Below are positions 38,369 to 48,532 of a DNA stretch of 64,000 nucleotides, in pieces (within the stretch, counting starts at the first letter, position 1; each line of letters opens with the position of its first letter). The position numbers were made by a program, and so were the translations under genes. The notes below the pieces were generated by a model. It was not told the DNA's origin, searched no databases, and worked only from the letters and a program-made list of their open reading frames with translations. This stretch comes from Rhizopus arrhizus. Its lineage: Eukaryota; Mucoromycota; Mucoromycetes; Mucorales; Rhizopodaceae. The DNA lies in contig JAKZZE010000007.1 of the NCBI GenBank assembly GCA_024220505.1, positions 992,001-1,056,000 on the forward strand, in the 5' to 3' direction.

Positions 38369-39851
38369 TGCAGTTTATATAAAAAAGAAAAAGAGAGGAA
38401 AAGACAATGAAATAAAGGGAAAGGACTAAATAGTACAGTGTTGAATCGTGTGACCAAGTTGTAAGACTATTTTTTTTTTTTGAGTCAGGAACCATTGTCG
38501 GAATTTGAAAATAAAATAGGCCTTTTTTGTTTCAAGACTTTTTGTTATAAAGGCATCGAGTCTGGTGTAGATTGGTGGTAGATTTGTGAAAGAAAAAGAG
38601 GGAATAGTCATGTTTTGATTTGCTAAGATTTAGTCTAGTTAAATAATGTATGTTGAGTATATACATCGTCTGATAATTATCCTAAATTCCCGCTAACACC
38701 ATCATGCATCAATAAACAAAATAGTTTACATTTGTGTATTATTTATGAAATGAAGTCTACACAACATGAATATATTATGTTTTTGTTTGAGAAATATAAA
38801 TATTCTTGCAAAAAAACAAATGACAAGAATGATTGATATCTTTAGCTATCATCAAAAGGTAATGACAGTATAATCATAAACTTGATAGATTTTCATTAAG
38901 CAAACCTAAATGAATGGCAGTGTCAGATTATTTAACAAGTGATGATTACATGCAGATATTATTAACTTTATTTTACAAGTCAATAGAGTTCCTTTCGTCT
39001 TTTACGAATGATTCATCTAATGACATCATTTCCTTGTGTACATGCTTTATTCATTTTTCTTTTAAACATCAAATTTGGATATACTGGCACTTGCATAAAG
39101 CAAACTCTTAGGTGATAACTGGATCCACCGCTCTACCTCCAATGTCCCTTGCTAAAGTTTGTTCGGCAACCAAACGAGAAAAAGAAGACGAGTCACTAGA
39201 GTATACGATTTCTCTACATCTTGCAATACCTTTATTGTAAACAACCCCATTTCTCCCGGCTGTCCTTTACAAACAGTTGCACTATGGGCTAAAGAAGAAC
39301 ACTAGATATCATTAATTTGATGTATCTTTACATAGACATCATAAAATTCTCTTGTCCATATCATTCATGGAATTTGTTTTCCACTTTTAATTCTTTTAGT
39401 AGTTTCTTTGGTGTTATTAAGCTTATAATTTTTCCAGTATTTTGATCCATACGATTTACAACATAACTCAAGCGCATTGTACTTTGAGCCTGATGGATTT
39501 TTTTTTCTTTGTGTCACTTTAAAGCTATTCCTTGATCATTCCCTATGCGACTCATGAAATAAAGTATAAAAAGATGTCTTTTGATGATGAATAGAGTAAT
39601 AAAAAGATGACCAATGATACATGATAGTTTCAAGTATGGTTCTACCTTTTTTTTTAAAAAAAAATGAATCAATGACACATTCTGACTTGGATCCTTTACA
39701 ATCCATACAAAAGCAAAATGGACAGCACTTTTGAAAGCATCCTCCCTGGTGCGAATGAGTCCAGTGACGCGTTCCTTCAAAGCCCTTGTGATGACAAAAA
39801 CACTTTACACAATTTTTATTATAAAAAAAAAACAAAACGAATCGACCGCCT
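38369..39851. other. AT-rich spacer, no convincing gene
   Basis: The first 100 bases are the myosin promoter. Beyond that only short frames occur (38426-38611, 38914-39111, 39514-39835). The minus-strand frame at 39835-39536 is cysteine-rich (CVKCFCHH...CFQKCCPFCFC), but no domain is recognisable and no start context or homologous spacing supports it. Confidence 0.45.
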
Positions 39852-40718
39852 TCATTTCATGTCCTCTTGGGTGTGCTTGACGATCGAAGCTCCGCTTTTT
39901 CTTCCAGCCCAAGAGCCCACGTCCGGCACAGGAAAATCGTCCAAAAAGACCGAGGGTTCGTCGGTGGAGGCTTGCCGCTGGCTGCTGCCGTGCTCATTCA
40001 AACTCAGTTGAGTTTCCTCCAACAGAGGTCCAAGGGATGGGATCAAGAGCAGACTTGCCGGTCGTTCCTGACGGTGGTCAGCAAGATCGATGGAGGAGGA
40101 AGATTCGGCGTCCATGACCACCTCCATCTTTTGACTGTCGACCTTGGTCTGGCCGGAGGGTTCGATCGACGTACGGCCTCCGTTCCCACCGCGTCTCTCG
40201 TCTCTTGCGCCGTCCTCGACAGACATGCCGTCTTGAGACACTGGCCGTTCTCTCTTGACGTGCTCAAACAGTGTCTGAGCACCTGCCGGCTTGACTGCGT
40301 TCCCTGGCTTTCGAATCGATTGATAGACTGTCTTTTTGACGGTCGATGCTGTTCGCTGCAGATTGGCCGAAAAATTGGATGTTTTCTTTGGCATACTCAT
40401 GTACTTGTATAGATCATCGTCTGCCAATTCCATCTTGTCCGAGAAGAATGAGGTCGAAGGGGGCGGTAATGGCAAAGAGATCTTGATCTCCTCCAGGGGT
40501 GATATCGTCATTTGGCTAGTTGAGTGTCGTTTGACAAGCGTATCAAAGGATTCGGTAGAGGCTTGTTTCTCGAGAGCTTTGGGATGATATCGTTGCCGGA
40601 ATCGACGTATAAAGACAATTATAAATACGATGATAGAGATGGCAAGTAGAACAATGATAACGATAGACCCCACAGGCTCTCTTGCTATAAAAGGTGCCTT
40701 GTCTTTCTCTGCATTCAT
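39852..40718 (-). CDS. Single-pass membrane protein with long disordered cytoplasmic tail
   Basis: One exon of 288 codons starting at 40718. Residues 17-37 are a single transmembrane segment (GSIVIIVLLAISIIVFIIVF) followed directly by the basic run RRFRQRY, which by the positive-inside rule places the rest in the cytoplasm. There is no signal peptide and only a 16-residue N-terminal ectodomain. The tail is rich in S, T, P, E and D and has several candidate phosphorylation and proline-containing sites (KISLPLPPPSTSF, TKVDSQKMEV, FLDDFPVPD). I recognise no family. Similar short-ectodomain anchors occur in fungal polarity and cell-wall sensing proteins, but nothing here proves such a role. Confidence 0.7.
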   Translation of the reverse strand: MNAEKDKAPFIAREPVGSIVIIVLLAISIIVFIIVFIRRFRQRYHPKALEKQASTESFDTLVKRHSTSQMTISPLEEIKISLPLPPPSTSFFSDKMELADDDLYKYMSMPKKTSNFSANLQRTASTVKKTVYQSIRKPGNAVKPAGAQTLFEHVKRERPVSQDGMSVEDGARDERRGGNGGRTSIEPSGQTKVDSQKMEVVMDAESSSSIDLADHRQERPASLLLIPSLGPLLEETQLSLNEHGSSQRQASTDEPSVFLDDFPVPDVGSWAGRKSGASIVKHTQEDMK

Positions 40719-41668
40719 CTTGATTGTAATTAATTAAAAAACAAGGTGTGTGTTTTATATAAAATAATTTTTTTTAAAAAAAAAGCTAAAGAGAAAAAAA
40801 AAACAGAGAGGACTCTAGAGAAATAAAGAAAGGGGCAAGGTAAATGCGTTGTGTCAATTTGAAATGATTGAGAGAGAAAGGAGAATCAGGGGAAGTACAG
40901 GGGAAAGAGCTGTGCTGCATGATACAAGAAAGAGGGGAAGTAATACAACAAACTATAGACAAAGGGATTCAAAGTAGATGTGTGAGAAAAAGTGTTTTGA
41001 TCGTACAAAGACGATATCTATTTAGACAAATGAGGAACCCTTCTCGCATATCATTCTTTGCTTGATTTGGTTTTACTGCCGACTGCTTCAAGAGTTTTTT
41101 TTTCTGGTTTCAAAGATCAGAATGAATTTGACTGTTAGTAATAAAGCATGAGCATGCATAACCAAGTTCCAAATATCCCTTTTGGATATAAACCGATGAA
41201 TATACTTTCCCTCCCCCCTTCCTTCTTGGTGTGTTATCTCTACAACTTTTATCGTCCTCTTTATGCAGATTGGATGCTGTCATCGTCAGTCACACACCCA
41301 CTTTTGACACCACCGACTTTTTTTCAAAAGCATACATCCTTGAACCACCCTTCATGCCTCTAGGACTCCACTTTTTGTTTTATCAAGTGCTTTGCCTTTG
41401 GATCGTACCCATGGAGTCGTCCTGTTTCTCATCGGTCTGTAAAGAGATTAGCCTGTCTTTTGTAAAACCCGTTGCGAAAATAAAAAAGCACTTCAAATAC
41501 GCTTACAGTATCTACCTTTCGATACCTAGCTGGCATCATCAAAAATAGACTCTCTGTTGAACTTGTAGCCTTTTTGGGGTAGATGCCCACACGCCTTGCG
41601 CATTTTATCACAAAGAGAACGTGTTTATTTCAAACATGGACAAGCTAGTCTCCACAAGGGCCGTTCTA
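40719..41668. other. Spacer with a weak possible gene remnant
   Basis: The first part is AT-rich promoter-like sequence of the membrane-protein gene. Around 41148-41548 the plus strand has protein-like patches in two frames (for example LDAVIVSHTPTFDTTDFF after a possible intron acceptor at 41269), but no complete frame or recognisable domain results. It may be a decayed gene. Confidence 0.35.
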
Positions 41669-42863
41669 TCAATACGGTGGATAAGGCATGGGCCGGTTGT
41701 TCGGCATGGGTCTGATGCCTGGAGGATAGGGACGAGACGAAGGTGGACCTTGATGTGGATAAGCAGGAGGGTAATTTCCTTGAGGAAGAGAATCTTGAGA
41801 CATGGTTCGCAAAAAAAAAAAAAAAAAAAAAAAAAAATCGTTTTCACTTACCTTGTGGTCTAGAGACAGCTGGAGATAGGAAAGGTGCTGTGGGGGACAT
41901 GAAGATCTGCGGTGGCGATAACGGTCTAGGATGAGGCATAGGCATGGATTGTGGTAAGGGAGGTGGCATCGGGTAATGTGGAGACATGGGAAGTGAAGGA
42001 GGCGCGGACGGATTGGATGGTAGGATGTGTAGTGGAGGTGCTGAAAGAGAAGGAGGAGGCATCGAATAGGGTGCTGGACGATGGGTTGGCAGAGCGTAAT
42101 GTGAGGGTGCAGAGTACGATGCAGTAAGGTTCGGGCGTGGAGGAAGAGGCTTCTGATAAGGCACCGGTGGAGGTGGCCTTTGCAATTGTTGCGGTATTGA
42201 AGGGCCAGGCCGTTGATAATTGGGTGGATACTGATATCTTACAGGTTGCTGTGCACTTGCTATTGCATGCTTCTGTTTTAAATACAAGTTAAAATCAAAT
42301 ACGTTTCAATTGTTCTCTTACGGCTAGATAAAACGTGAGTTCGAGATAGATTTCTCCACTTGGCTGTCCTCTGCACATTAAAGGGAAATATCCGTCATGC
42401 TCTTTTTCTCGCATTACTTTAGCTAAATCAATCACTGCTTCCCCCATAAGATGATTAGGATTCATGTCTTTATTAAACACCTGAACTCTCATTTGATAAG
42501 GACCATGACTTATAGGGATATTAACCTAATTGAGTTTAGAAAAAAAAAAAGTTGATCAGTCCGTGTATTACCTGATCATCCCAAATAGGATACGAGCCTC
42601 CTCCATAGTCTGTCTTTGTTCTTTTCATAATCTCATTAACCCTAAATACACAGAAAGGATCTTGTTCTCTAGTTGTCTATGAAAAAAAAAATTAATATTT
42701 GCAATCCAAACAAGCTTTATCAATGTTTCATGCCTGGCGCTGCAAATTTTCCTTAAAACAATAGGAACTTTATTAGAATTATTTTATTTCATGTATTTAA
42801 AGTCAAAATTACTGCTTTTAGAGCAACTACAACTAGTTCGCCCAAGAGAGATGAAGATTGCAT
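41669..42863 (-). CDS. C2-domain protein with proline-rich tail
   Basis: Six exons (42863-42813, 42751-42734, 42676-42572, 42525-42322, 42272-41852, 41793-41669) encode 307 residues. The C2 domain fills residues 1-125: LLGELVVVALKA, EQDPFCVFRV, RTKTDYGGGSYPIWDDQ, MRVQVFNKD, LMGEAVIDL and GEIYLELTFYLA. The rest is proline-rich with many PP and PxxP motifs (RPPPPVPYQKPLPPRP), suited to SH3 or profilin binding. The order resembles fungal Inn1/Fic1-type cytokinesis proteins, whose C2 domain acts at the membrane and whose PxxP tail binds SH3 partners; this functional match is inference. Exon 2 is an 18-nt microexon, and the intron after it (42733-42677) begins with GC (CAG|GCATGA). No GT donor keeps the frame. 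Confidence 0.85.
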
Positions 42864-44303
42864 TGCTTATTTTCTGAATGAACAAATTACAATATGGTTT
42901 AAAAATTCAAGCAAAAAAAAAAAAAAAAGAAAAAAGGAAAAGAAAATGCCGAAAAAGCAACGGTCAAACTTGGAATTTCATTTGACAATCCAATTTCAAG
43001 CATTTCAGGTTTCAAAAAGAATAGGTTTCCAAAACAAGATGGAGACGACTGAATTTGAAAAGTTATCAAGGTATTTTGATCCATACAGAATACGCGTTTC
43101 ATCTCTTCGTTTAATATATTTGAATAAAATGTTTCAGTAATACTCGACACACTGAGCGATTTCTTGATTGATGAGCAACTGGTGAACTGTGTTTGTGATT
43201 TAAATGAATTTTGAATATATTTTTGATTTCAGCGTTTTAACAGCTTCAAATGTTTAAAAATCTCGCAGTGTATAGTCATCCTCAGATCAGAAAATAGACA
43301 ATGGCTATCACATTTCTCTATACAAAATAATCATAATTTTTGAATTTACAACCCCTGCTTATTTTATTTACAAACTTGGTAAACACAATCTCTACACAGC
43401 CAGTTGAATTAGGCTATAAAAAAGTCTCTTCTCATTGTTTCATTCTTTAGCAAAAGCTTTTGACTTATTTATTTTTAATAAAAAAGAATTTCAGGTTTTA
43501 AATAAACTCTCAAAAAGAAACATCTGCCTTTCTATTTTTTTGACCTGTGTTTACGATAAAAAGTACACTGGACAAAGGAAAAGCTTATTTATACTTCAAG
43601 TGATGACTGCTTTTTAGCTTGATAGGTCATGAACTCATCACAGTTGAACCATGGATCAACAAAATTGGGACAAATGAACCAGTTGCATATCACGCCACAT
43701 GTCGTGTGCTGTATTTTTGTTGCTTTAGATCCAACGCGATGGATAATAAAACGAAAGCGATCTGCATAACACATGAACCGTGTACAAGCAAACAGAATGA
43801 ACAGGAGGTGAGTGAACAAAGCAGATCAAAAGATAACCCCCTATCACCAACCCCACTTGATTCAATCAAAACATGCCATCAAAAGATGATCCAATTCGTC
43901 TCCTCTTGTACCAACCACGATCCACCGAAGCTCGATAACAGATCTATCAAGAAAATCGTAGGATGAAATCACGGAATGAAGCAAATGGAAGCTATAAAAA
44001 AAAAAAAAAACAGAGCATCATCACGGCTGCTTATTGACCCATGGGCCCCATCGTCAATAACAACACTGGAGGACAAGGTGAGAAATCATGTTGTGGTTCA
44101 AAAGAGAAAAAAGAGAGGGGAGAGGGGAAAGAAGAATTTAGCATCCTACGGTCGTCGCAGAGAACATGTTGGATGAGTGGCTTTCATCGTCTTCAGATAG
44201 ACTCCTCCTCAATCACTCAAGCAGCTCAACCATGGTCTAAAGGACATGCTTTTTTTTTTGGTATGCAATATTTTCTTTAATGAGGATCAAAAGTTGGTAC
44301 ACA
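42864..44303. other. AT-rich spacer, no convincing gene
   Basis: Several unrelated short frames occur, the longest at 43619-43966 (115 codons). None has a domain, signal peptide or splice-compatible neighbour, and frames exist on both strands in the same place. The segment contains the promoter of the C2 gene and the 3' flank of the gene at 44304. Confidence 0.45.
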
Positions 44304-45173
44304 TCAGGCTTGTGTCGACTTGATCACTTTTCCTAACCCATCCAAAGAGACACCCAATTCCGTCCGTCTCTTTTCCAACGCTTGAGCCGCATGCTCACAC
44401 GAAATCAACTTTTCGTCCGCGATCCGCTTCACCTCACTGTAAATCACATTCCGTCTGCTAAAAAACCGTGATTCCTTGCGTTCCTTTCGCCAAAAGGTGC
44501 CATGGATCCGTTCCAGATCGCGCACGGCCGGTCCGCCTGCGATGCCCTCGGCATATTCTCTCCACACGTCCGTCACAGTCCGAAGTCTTCGACTGAGACG
44601 GTACACGGGTATGGAAGGCGCTGAAGATCGAGCTGTGGTATCGTTCGGGTGGGATGCAGGTCGCGTTGTCGTGTCAACCGCAGTAGGTGGTGGGTCGGGT
44701 GAACTTGAAGGAGGGGCTGGTGGGTTGTCTACAGTTGGCCCATGGGGCGGAGGAACATGGCTGCGAGTTGGAGGAGGCGCATCGAGCGAATCAGGAGGAA
44801 CGACTGTGGGGTTTGACACGGTTGTGTTGTTTGGAATAGGTGTGCTGGTGGGGGGATGCGTAGAGGAGGGAACTGAATGAGACATGGGTGATGCATTGTA
44901 CAAGTAAGAAGGTCTTTGAGTGTGATGAAAGTAAAATGCACCTTGTTGAAAAAAGCCTGCTAATTGCTGCTGCATTCTACGTTCTGCTTCCATTTGCTGG
45001 TTTTCTATGGCTCGAATAAGATCTTCTTTAAACGAACGAATTTCTGTTGTTAAATTGACAAATCCAGTTTGAATAGCTTTTGTCAGCTCTTGTAGCTCTC
45101 TGTGTACTGTTTCTTCTCGCTGGGACATGAAAGATTGAAGCAGAAAAGAGAGGACAGGGGCCGGATGAAACAC
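44304..45173 (-). CDS. GCR1_C-domain protein (putative DNA-binding/transcription factor)
   Basis: A single exon of 289 codons. The N-terminus (residues 16-75) is a predicted helical, coiled-coil-like segment with regular leucines (QELTKAIQTGFVNLTTEI). A long proline/serine/threonine-rich linker follows to about residue 190. The C-terminal block YRLSRRLRTVTDVWREYAEG, then GGPAVRDLERIHGTFWR and FFSRRNVIYSEVKRI, matches the GCR1_C domain, the DNA-binding region of yeast Gcr1 and relatives. In Mucoromycota such domains are numerous, some in transposon-related proteins, so either a regulator or a domesticated element is possible. The ATG at 45128 (MSQREE) is an alternative start that would drop a hydrophobic 15-residue leader. 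Confidence 0.8.
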   Translation of the reverse strand: MFHPAPVLSFLLQSFMSQREETVHRELQELTKAIQTGFVNLTTEIRSFKEDLIRAIENQQMEAERRMQQQLAGFFQQGAFYFHHTQRPSYLYNASPMSHSVPSSTHPPTSTPIPNNTTVSNPTVVPPDSLDAPPPTRSHVPPPHGPTVDNPPAPPSSSPDPPPTAVDTTTRPASHPNDTTARSSAPSIPVYRLSRRLRTVTDVWREYAEGIAGGPAVRDLERIHGTFWRKERKESRFFSRRNVIYSEVKRIADEKLISCEHAAQALEKRRTELGVSLDGLGKVIKSTQA

Positions 45174-45449
45174 GAATCTCTGATGGATTCAATCTCCGGG
45201 TTTATTCACAAATAAAGAAATCATGCAAATTCGTATTGGACTCTTTATGCTTTTTGTATATCTCAAGACATGTCTTTTGCAAAATGAAACTTTTGGTAAT
45301 AATCAAACTTGCTCTTTGAAGAAATAAAAGTAGCTTGTCATCTTTATATTTTTTTTTTTTTCCTATTGTGTCTTTAAAGCAATAAAACGGAATTTGAAAC
45401 ATTTTGAAAGTGTCAAATTTGCATTTTTTTTTTTTTTTATCTTTTTTCA
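45174..45449. promoter_or_regulatory. Divergent promoter of the GCR1_C and RAD51-paralogue genes
   Basis: The start codons at 45173 (minus) and 45450 (plus) point away from each other across 276 bases. T runs lie at about 45350-45361 and 45424-45439, the latter just before the plus-strand start. No specific cell-cycle or damage-response box was recognised. Confidence 0.5.
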
Positions 45450-46561
45450 ATGACAAAATTAAAAGTGATTTACCAACAGTGGAATGCTGAGCAACGTACA
45501 CTGTATAATCCTGTGCTTACAGCTTTATTAGATAATGCCATTAGCTCTGGTTTGAAAGAAGAAGAAAAATAGAGAGAATCTTTTGTTTTTAATGATTGTG
45601 TTAGATACTGCTTTGTTTGAAAGAAACGTGAATACTTTATGCTTTACAACTCATGTCTCCCGCTGGGTAAGAGAATATCAAGTATTGCTATTACAAGGCA
45701 TTTAATATTTTGCTGTTAGTTAATGAAAGCATTTATTAATCAAGTTATAATGGATACATCCATTATGCAAGAAAAATCGAGTGATAACCAGTTGAGCCAT
45801 CTTCCTACAGAATTCCCCCTACTTGATTCAATTCTTGGTGGTGGACTGTGTTTTATGAATATTATTGAATTATGTGGACAATCTAGATCAGGTCAAACAG
45901 AGGTAAAAGGGCAATAATAGGATATGTTTAAATAATAACATCAATGTGTAGTTTATATCCCATTTATTAGTTTCATATATTTCACATATTTCCAATTCAA
46001 ATATTCACATCTTTAGTACAGGCTCATTTGGACCCAAGAGAATGAGTGACATATTTAAAAAGCGAGACATCGACAGCACTGTACTTTCACAAATTGAATT
46101 TTTGCAACTTTTTTCTTTAAATGATCTTTCGTTATCACTAGAGAATTTGGGTGCATTATTAGCCACTGGAACAAATAATGCGGGATTGGTTATTATAGAG
46201 GATATATCAGCTATAGGCATCAATTGGGCATCCAACCAAAGTAAAGATTTTACTATTTCTTCAACCGAAACTTACTCTTTTATAGCAAAATATTTGGTTG
46301 AGATAATAAAGAGTTTATCAAGATTAGGATGTTGTATAGTCATTCAACATAGTATTTCTAAATCAGATATGGATGATACAAGAAAGTTTGAATATTATTG
46401 GAATCCAATGATTGATCTTAGATTATACTTTAGTAAGATTGAAAACAAATTATCAGTAGAAATCATGAAATCAAGGCAAAAGGTATAAATGAATAATAAA
46501 AGACATCTTATTAATTATGAAATAGATTTCTACGAGGTCATGTTTAATAGAAGTGGAATAA
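45450..46561 (+). CDS. RAD51-family recombinase paralogue, RAD51D-like, with altered Walker motifs
   Basis: Five exons (45450-45549, 45605-45666, 45720-45902, 45952-46482, 46526-46561) encode 303 residues. After an N-terminal helical region, LPTEFPLLDSILGGGL leads to the nucleotide-binding loop GQSRSGQT, where family members have GxxGxGKT; the lysine is replaced by glutamine. The Walker B strand reads GLVIIEDISAI, with Glu where RAD51D has Asp. Later blocks (VEIIKSLSRLGCCIVIQHS; YYWNPMIDLRLYF; IMKSRQK) align with the corresponding RAD51D segments. RAD51 paralogues help load Rad51 during recombination repair. The changed Walker motifs predict weak or no ATP hydrolysis. The stop is 2 bases from the convergent phosphatase stop. 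Assignment to RAD51D rather than another paralogue is tentative. Confidence 0.78.
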
Positions 46562-46563
46562 TA

Positions 46564-47802
46564 TTATTTATTTTCTTGTTGCTGTGGTGTCACTGCTTGT
46601 ATTGGAGGCAACATTTCAAAACTGCATAATAAATCCTTTGATATCGTCATCACTGCTCCATAGTTATCAAACTCTCCACAATAATTAGGGGCACTGAATA
46701 CGGTGACCAACGATCTGTTATTAAAAAATTCATAACCACCTTCTACGACCTTCAAAAAGATAGATGAGTACAGAAAATAAGAGGAACATCTTCTTACCAT
46801 ATGTGCTCTACAAATCAAATCAAGATTAAATCGACTTAAAAATTCTTCAATATTCTTGCTTCCAAAACACACAGACACACCACGATCATTTTCACTCCAA
46901 TCAGACGATAGATCACTTGGATCAGACCAAAGCAAATCATTCAATAAGCCTTGATCGGGCACTTCAGTCGGTCGAGGCAATTGGCGGATTTGATCCATCG
47001 ACTTCATCCAAGGTGATAGCCCACCGTGGACGCAAAATATCTTGCCACCTACAATAGCTGCAATAGGCATCGCGTTGAACACATCACAAAATATTTTCCA
47101 CACGCGTACATCCGTCCTTCGTTTGCATTCATCATAAAATCCATAGACTAAAAATAATTAGCTTCTCTTCCTGATGACTCATCAGAGACTTACTTTGTGT
47201 GACATCAGCCGATTCATGATTTCCACGTAATAAAAAAAAGTTTTTTGGGTATTTTATTTTGAAGCACAAGAGTAGCAGGATTGTCTCTAGACTGTACATG
47301 CCTCTGTCCACATAATCACCCAAGAATAGATAGTTGGTAGAAGGTGGGTATCCGCACATCTTGAACAGCCGAATCAAATCATGAAATTGACCGTGAATCT
47401 ATAGACTGAATGGATTATCATCAAAGCTTACTCGTCATCGATTGTTTACGTACGTCTCCAACCACTTTCACACCAGGATTAAGATAGAGTAATGTCTATG
47501 ATCATAAAATGAGTAGGCATCAAAAGCATTGACAGCTTGCTTACAGGCTGATTCATAAATAGGTCATAGGAAGTACGACAGATGGTGGATATCTCATTTG
47601 GACTTAAGCAAACTGATTTTCCAATATGCTTATTACTTGAACCCACTTGAATTAATCTTTTGATACAAGAATCCACATGAAACGTATTTTCTTGTGGTTG
47701 TGTTGGATGACGGGGTTGTGGTTCAAATGATTTCTTAGGTGGATGATGTACAGTTTGATGGTTGTTTTTATATGATTTTGATTTTGATGGATGATTTCCC
47801 AT
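46564..47802 (-). CDS. PPZ-type serine/threonine protein phosphatase catalytic subunit
   Basis: Five exons (47802-47545, 47495-47454, 47398-47194, 47147-46798, 46749-46564) give 346 residues. The PP1-family metal-site motifs are present: GDIHGQ (recreated by splicing exons 2 and 3), [22 protein letters not shown] and ICRAHM, with [11 protein letters not shown] near the end. The N-terminus [10 protein letters not shown] has a glycine at position 2, so N-myristoylation is likely, as in yeast Ppz1/Ppz2. The N-terminal extension is only about 50 residues, far shorter than in yeast Ppz1. The usual GNHEC is GNHES here, outside the metal ligands. PPZ phosphatases control cation homeostasis and cell-wall integrity at the plasma membrane. 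PP1 itself is the alternative, but the extension favours PPZ. Confidence 0.9.
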
Positions 47803-48532
47803 AGTGTTGAATGATGTAAAGAAGAAGAGAAAGAGAGAGAAAGAAAAAAGTAAACTAAATTTATACGTTGCATTAATAGCTTAATCCGTAAATAGTTTGT
47901 ATCACAAACAGAGTAAATAGTTCAGTGTGATGGCCATTAGAGATAAATAAATATACTAAATATACATCTTATACCATTGGCTATGTATTATCCCCTCCTT
48001 TTCTCTCACTCTCACTCTCTCTGTCAATCACCCTCCCTTTTTTATTATTATGGCTTTTATTTGACGTCATATGTGAGAAAAAAAAAAGTGCGTCGATCAT
48101 TTATTCAGCTTAAGCTATTTTTATTTCTTGGCAAATTTCTATTTTTAAAAGTAGTCTATTGTTTCTCCTCCTCTTTTTTTTTAAATAAAATACCTAGTCT
48201 TTATTGGACAATATAAACTTTCATTGCAGTTTTCCATGAAAAAAAAAAATAAAATAGAATTCTTGGCATTTTTTTTTTTTTTTTTTTTTTTTTTTTGGAC
48301 AGATCATTCAACTCGAAACATCTCCTCCTCGATCAATTCTTTCAAAGACTGTTGCATGGAACATGTATTTTCACTCTATGTTCTCGTCACAAGTGAGTCC
48401 AAAAAACAATTTCTAATCGAAAACACGTCAAAAGAAAGAAACCTGACTCATCTTAAAAAAATAAAGCGCTTCGATAGCATTCATGACAGTGACAAGGATC
48501 GAGATACTTTTTCAATACTTTTTTATATAGAA
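47803..48532. other. AT-rich spacer, no gene
   Basis: This holds the phosphatase promoter and, on the right, the 3' flank of the glycosyltransferase. A 30-base T run lies at about 48268-48297. The plus-strand frame 48224-48577 starts in that run and is not credible. Confidence 0.55.

Noticed and set aside
39536..39835. Cysteine-rich minus-strand frame resembling a zinc-binding domain
   Set aside because: The cysteine spacing matches no domain I know, the frame begins in a T-rich run and no splice partners are visible.
39867..40412. 181-codon plus-strand frame
   Set aside because: It is antisense to the single-pass membrane protein at 39852-40718, which has a clear membrane segment and better coding features.
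41148..41548. Plus-strand frames with a metallo-beta-lactamase-like VSHT string
   Set aside because: The string is too short, the metal-binding HxHxDH motif is absent and no complete frame can be built.
43619..43966. 115-codon frame in a spacer
   Set aside because: There is no recognisable feature, a frame exists on the opposite strand at the same place, and sequence composition is that of the spacer.
44476..44880. Glycine-rich plus-strand frame of 134 codons
   Set aside because: It is the antisense of the proline-rich linker of the GCR1_C protein; glycine richness is the complement of proline codons.
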